5,777 nt of DNA from Methanomassiliicoccales archaeon PtaB.Bin134 (GTDB taxonomy: Archaea; Thermoplasmatota; Thermoplasmata; Methanomassiliicoccales; UBA472). The stretch spans positions 1-5,777 of the forward strand of contig MVPZ01000220.1 of the NCBI GenBank assembly GCA_002067045.1, in the 5' to 3' direction. Positions 5,236-5,777 of this stretch are shown here, piece by piece. Under the pieces are notes generated by a model that made no database searches, was not told the origin of the DNA, and saw only the letters and a program-made list of their open reading frames with translations. Positions within the stretch are counted from its first letter, which is position 1. The number at the start of each line of letters is the position of its first letter. Both the position numbers and the translations under genes were made by a program.

Positions 5236-5777
5236 ATGAAGTTCAACATAACTGGGGATAACCTTCAGATCGTGAACGTGGAGTTCAATCCCGGCGAAGT
5301 GATCTACTCCGAGGCCGGGAGCATGATGTACATGAGCGGGAACGTGCGCATGGAGGCCAAGGCCAAGGGCGGGCTGATGTCCGGCCTGAAGCGCTCGTTG
5401 TCCGGCGAGTCCTTCTTCGTGACCAACTTCCACGCCGATGGCGGCCCGGGCCTGGTGGGCTTCGTGGGCAACGTCCCCGGCAAGATCATGCCCATTGACC
5501 TGAGGGGCGGGAAGCAGTGGCTTCTGCAGAAGACCGCATTCCTGGCCGCGGAGGACGATGTCAACATGGACATTGCCATGCAGCGCAAGTTCGGCGCCGC
5601 CCTGTTCGGAGGGGAGGGGCTGATCCTGCAGAAGGTCTCCGGGGAGGGAACGGTGTTCATCGCCGGGGCCGGGGACTTCATCGAGTACAACCTCATGCCC
5701 GGGCAGGTCATGAAGGTCTCCACCGCCAACGTGGCGGCCTGGGAGGCCAGCGTGTCCTACGACATCCAGAGCCTGGG
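5236..5777 (+). CDS. AIM24/TIGR00266-family protein, 3' end beyond the window
   Basis: The frame is open from the ATG at 5236 to the window edge, giving 180 complete codons plus two bases. The pattern is that of the AIM24 family (COG2013/TIGR00266): an acidic N-terminal part with GEVIYSEAGSMMYM (20-33), then GESFFVTNF (57-65), the hydrophobic run LLQKTAFLAAEDDV (96-109), GGEGLILQKVSGEG (125-138) and VFIAGAGDFIEYNL (140-153). These beta-rich proteins are widespread in bacteria and archaea; mitochondrial Aim24 affects inner-membrane architecture, but no biochemical function is settled for archaeal members. No signal peptide or membrane segment is visible. Full-length relatives are usually a little over 200 residues, so only a short tail is probably missing. 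The gene is divergent from the helicase operon, and a Shine-Dalgarno site supports the start. Confidence 0.88.
   Translation, partial: MKFNITGDNLQIVNVEFNPGEVIYSEAGSMMYMSGNVRMEAKAKGGLMSGLKRSLSGESFFVTNFHADGGPGLVGFVGNVPGKIMPIDLRGGKQWLLQKTAFLAAEDDVNMDIAMQRKFGAALFGGEGLILQKVSGEGTVFIAGAGDFIEYNLMPGQVMKVSTANVAAWEASVSYDIQSL

Overview
The window looks like a chromosomal stretch from a GC-rich archaeon. The support is a stand-alone Bud32 (KEOPS) kinase, an XPD/Rad3-type iron-sulfur helicase, AT-rich TATA-like islands about 27 bases ahead of start codons that lack a Shine-Dalgarno site, and ATGA overlaps with strong GGAGG sites inside one operon. A GC-rich member of the Thermoplasmatota, for example a Methanomassiliicoccales-like methanogen, would fit. 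That placement is an impression from protein style; no taxonomic marker was tested.

Layout: the left edge cuts a tRNA-Pro(UGG) gene on the minus strand (1-58). An 84-base intergenic stretch (59-142) carries divergent TATA-like boxes and leads to a plus-strand, membrane-anchored, transglutaminase-like cysteine protein (143-1282). This gene converges on, and shares a CTAG tetranucleotide with, the end of a four-gene minus-strand cluster. In transcription order the cluster is: XPD/Rad3-like helicase (5117 or 5141 down to 3432), bud32 (3418-2804), XTP/dITP diphosphatase rdgB (2807-2241) and an NAD-dependent UDP-sugar epimerase (2244-1279). The last three genes are joined by two ATGA stop/start overlaps. 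Upstream of the helicase, a 90-odd-base divergent promoter region holds one AT-rich island (5186-5203) and leads to a plus-strand AIM24/TIGR00266-family gene that runs off the right edge (5236-5777).

How the genes relate: the minus-strand cluster mixes DNA unwinding and repair (helicase), tRNA t6A modification (Bud32 as a KEOPS subunit), nucleotide-pool sanitation (RdgB) and sugar-nucleotide supply (epimerase). It reads as a housekeeping operon, not one pathway. A TATA-like element in the last codons of the helicase gene could let bud32-rdgB-epimerase be transcribed separately. I see no mobile element, CRISPR array, phage gene or obvious defence system, and nothing that clearly amounts to a new system. 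The most interesting points are the regulatory architecture, the Bud32 neighbourhood without Kae1, the shared amber stops and the anchored transglutaminase-like protein. No gene-free stretch exceeds 300 bases.
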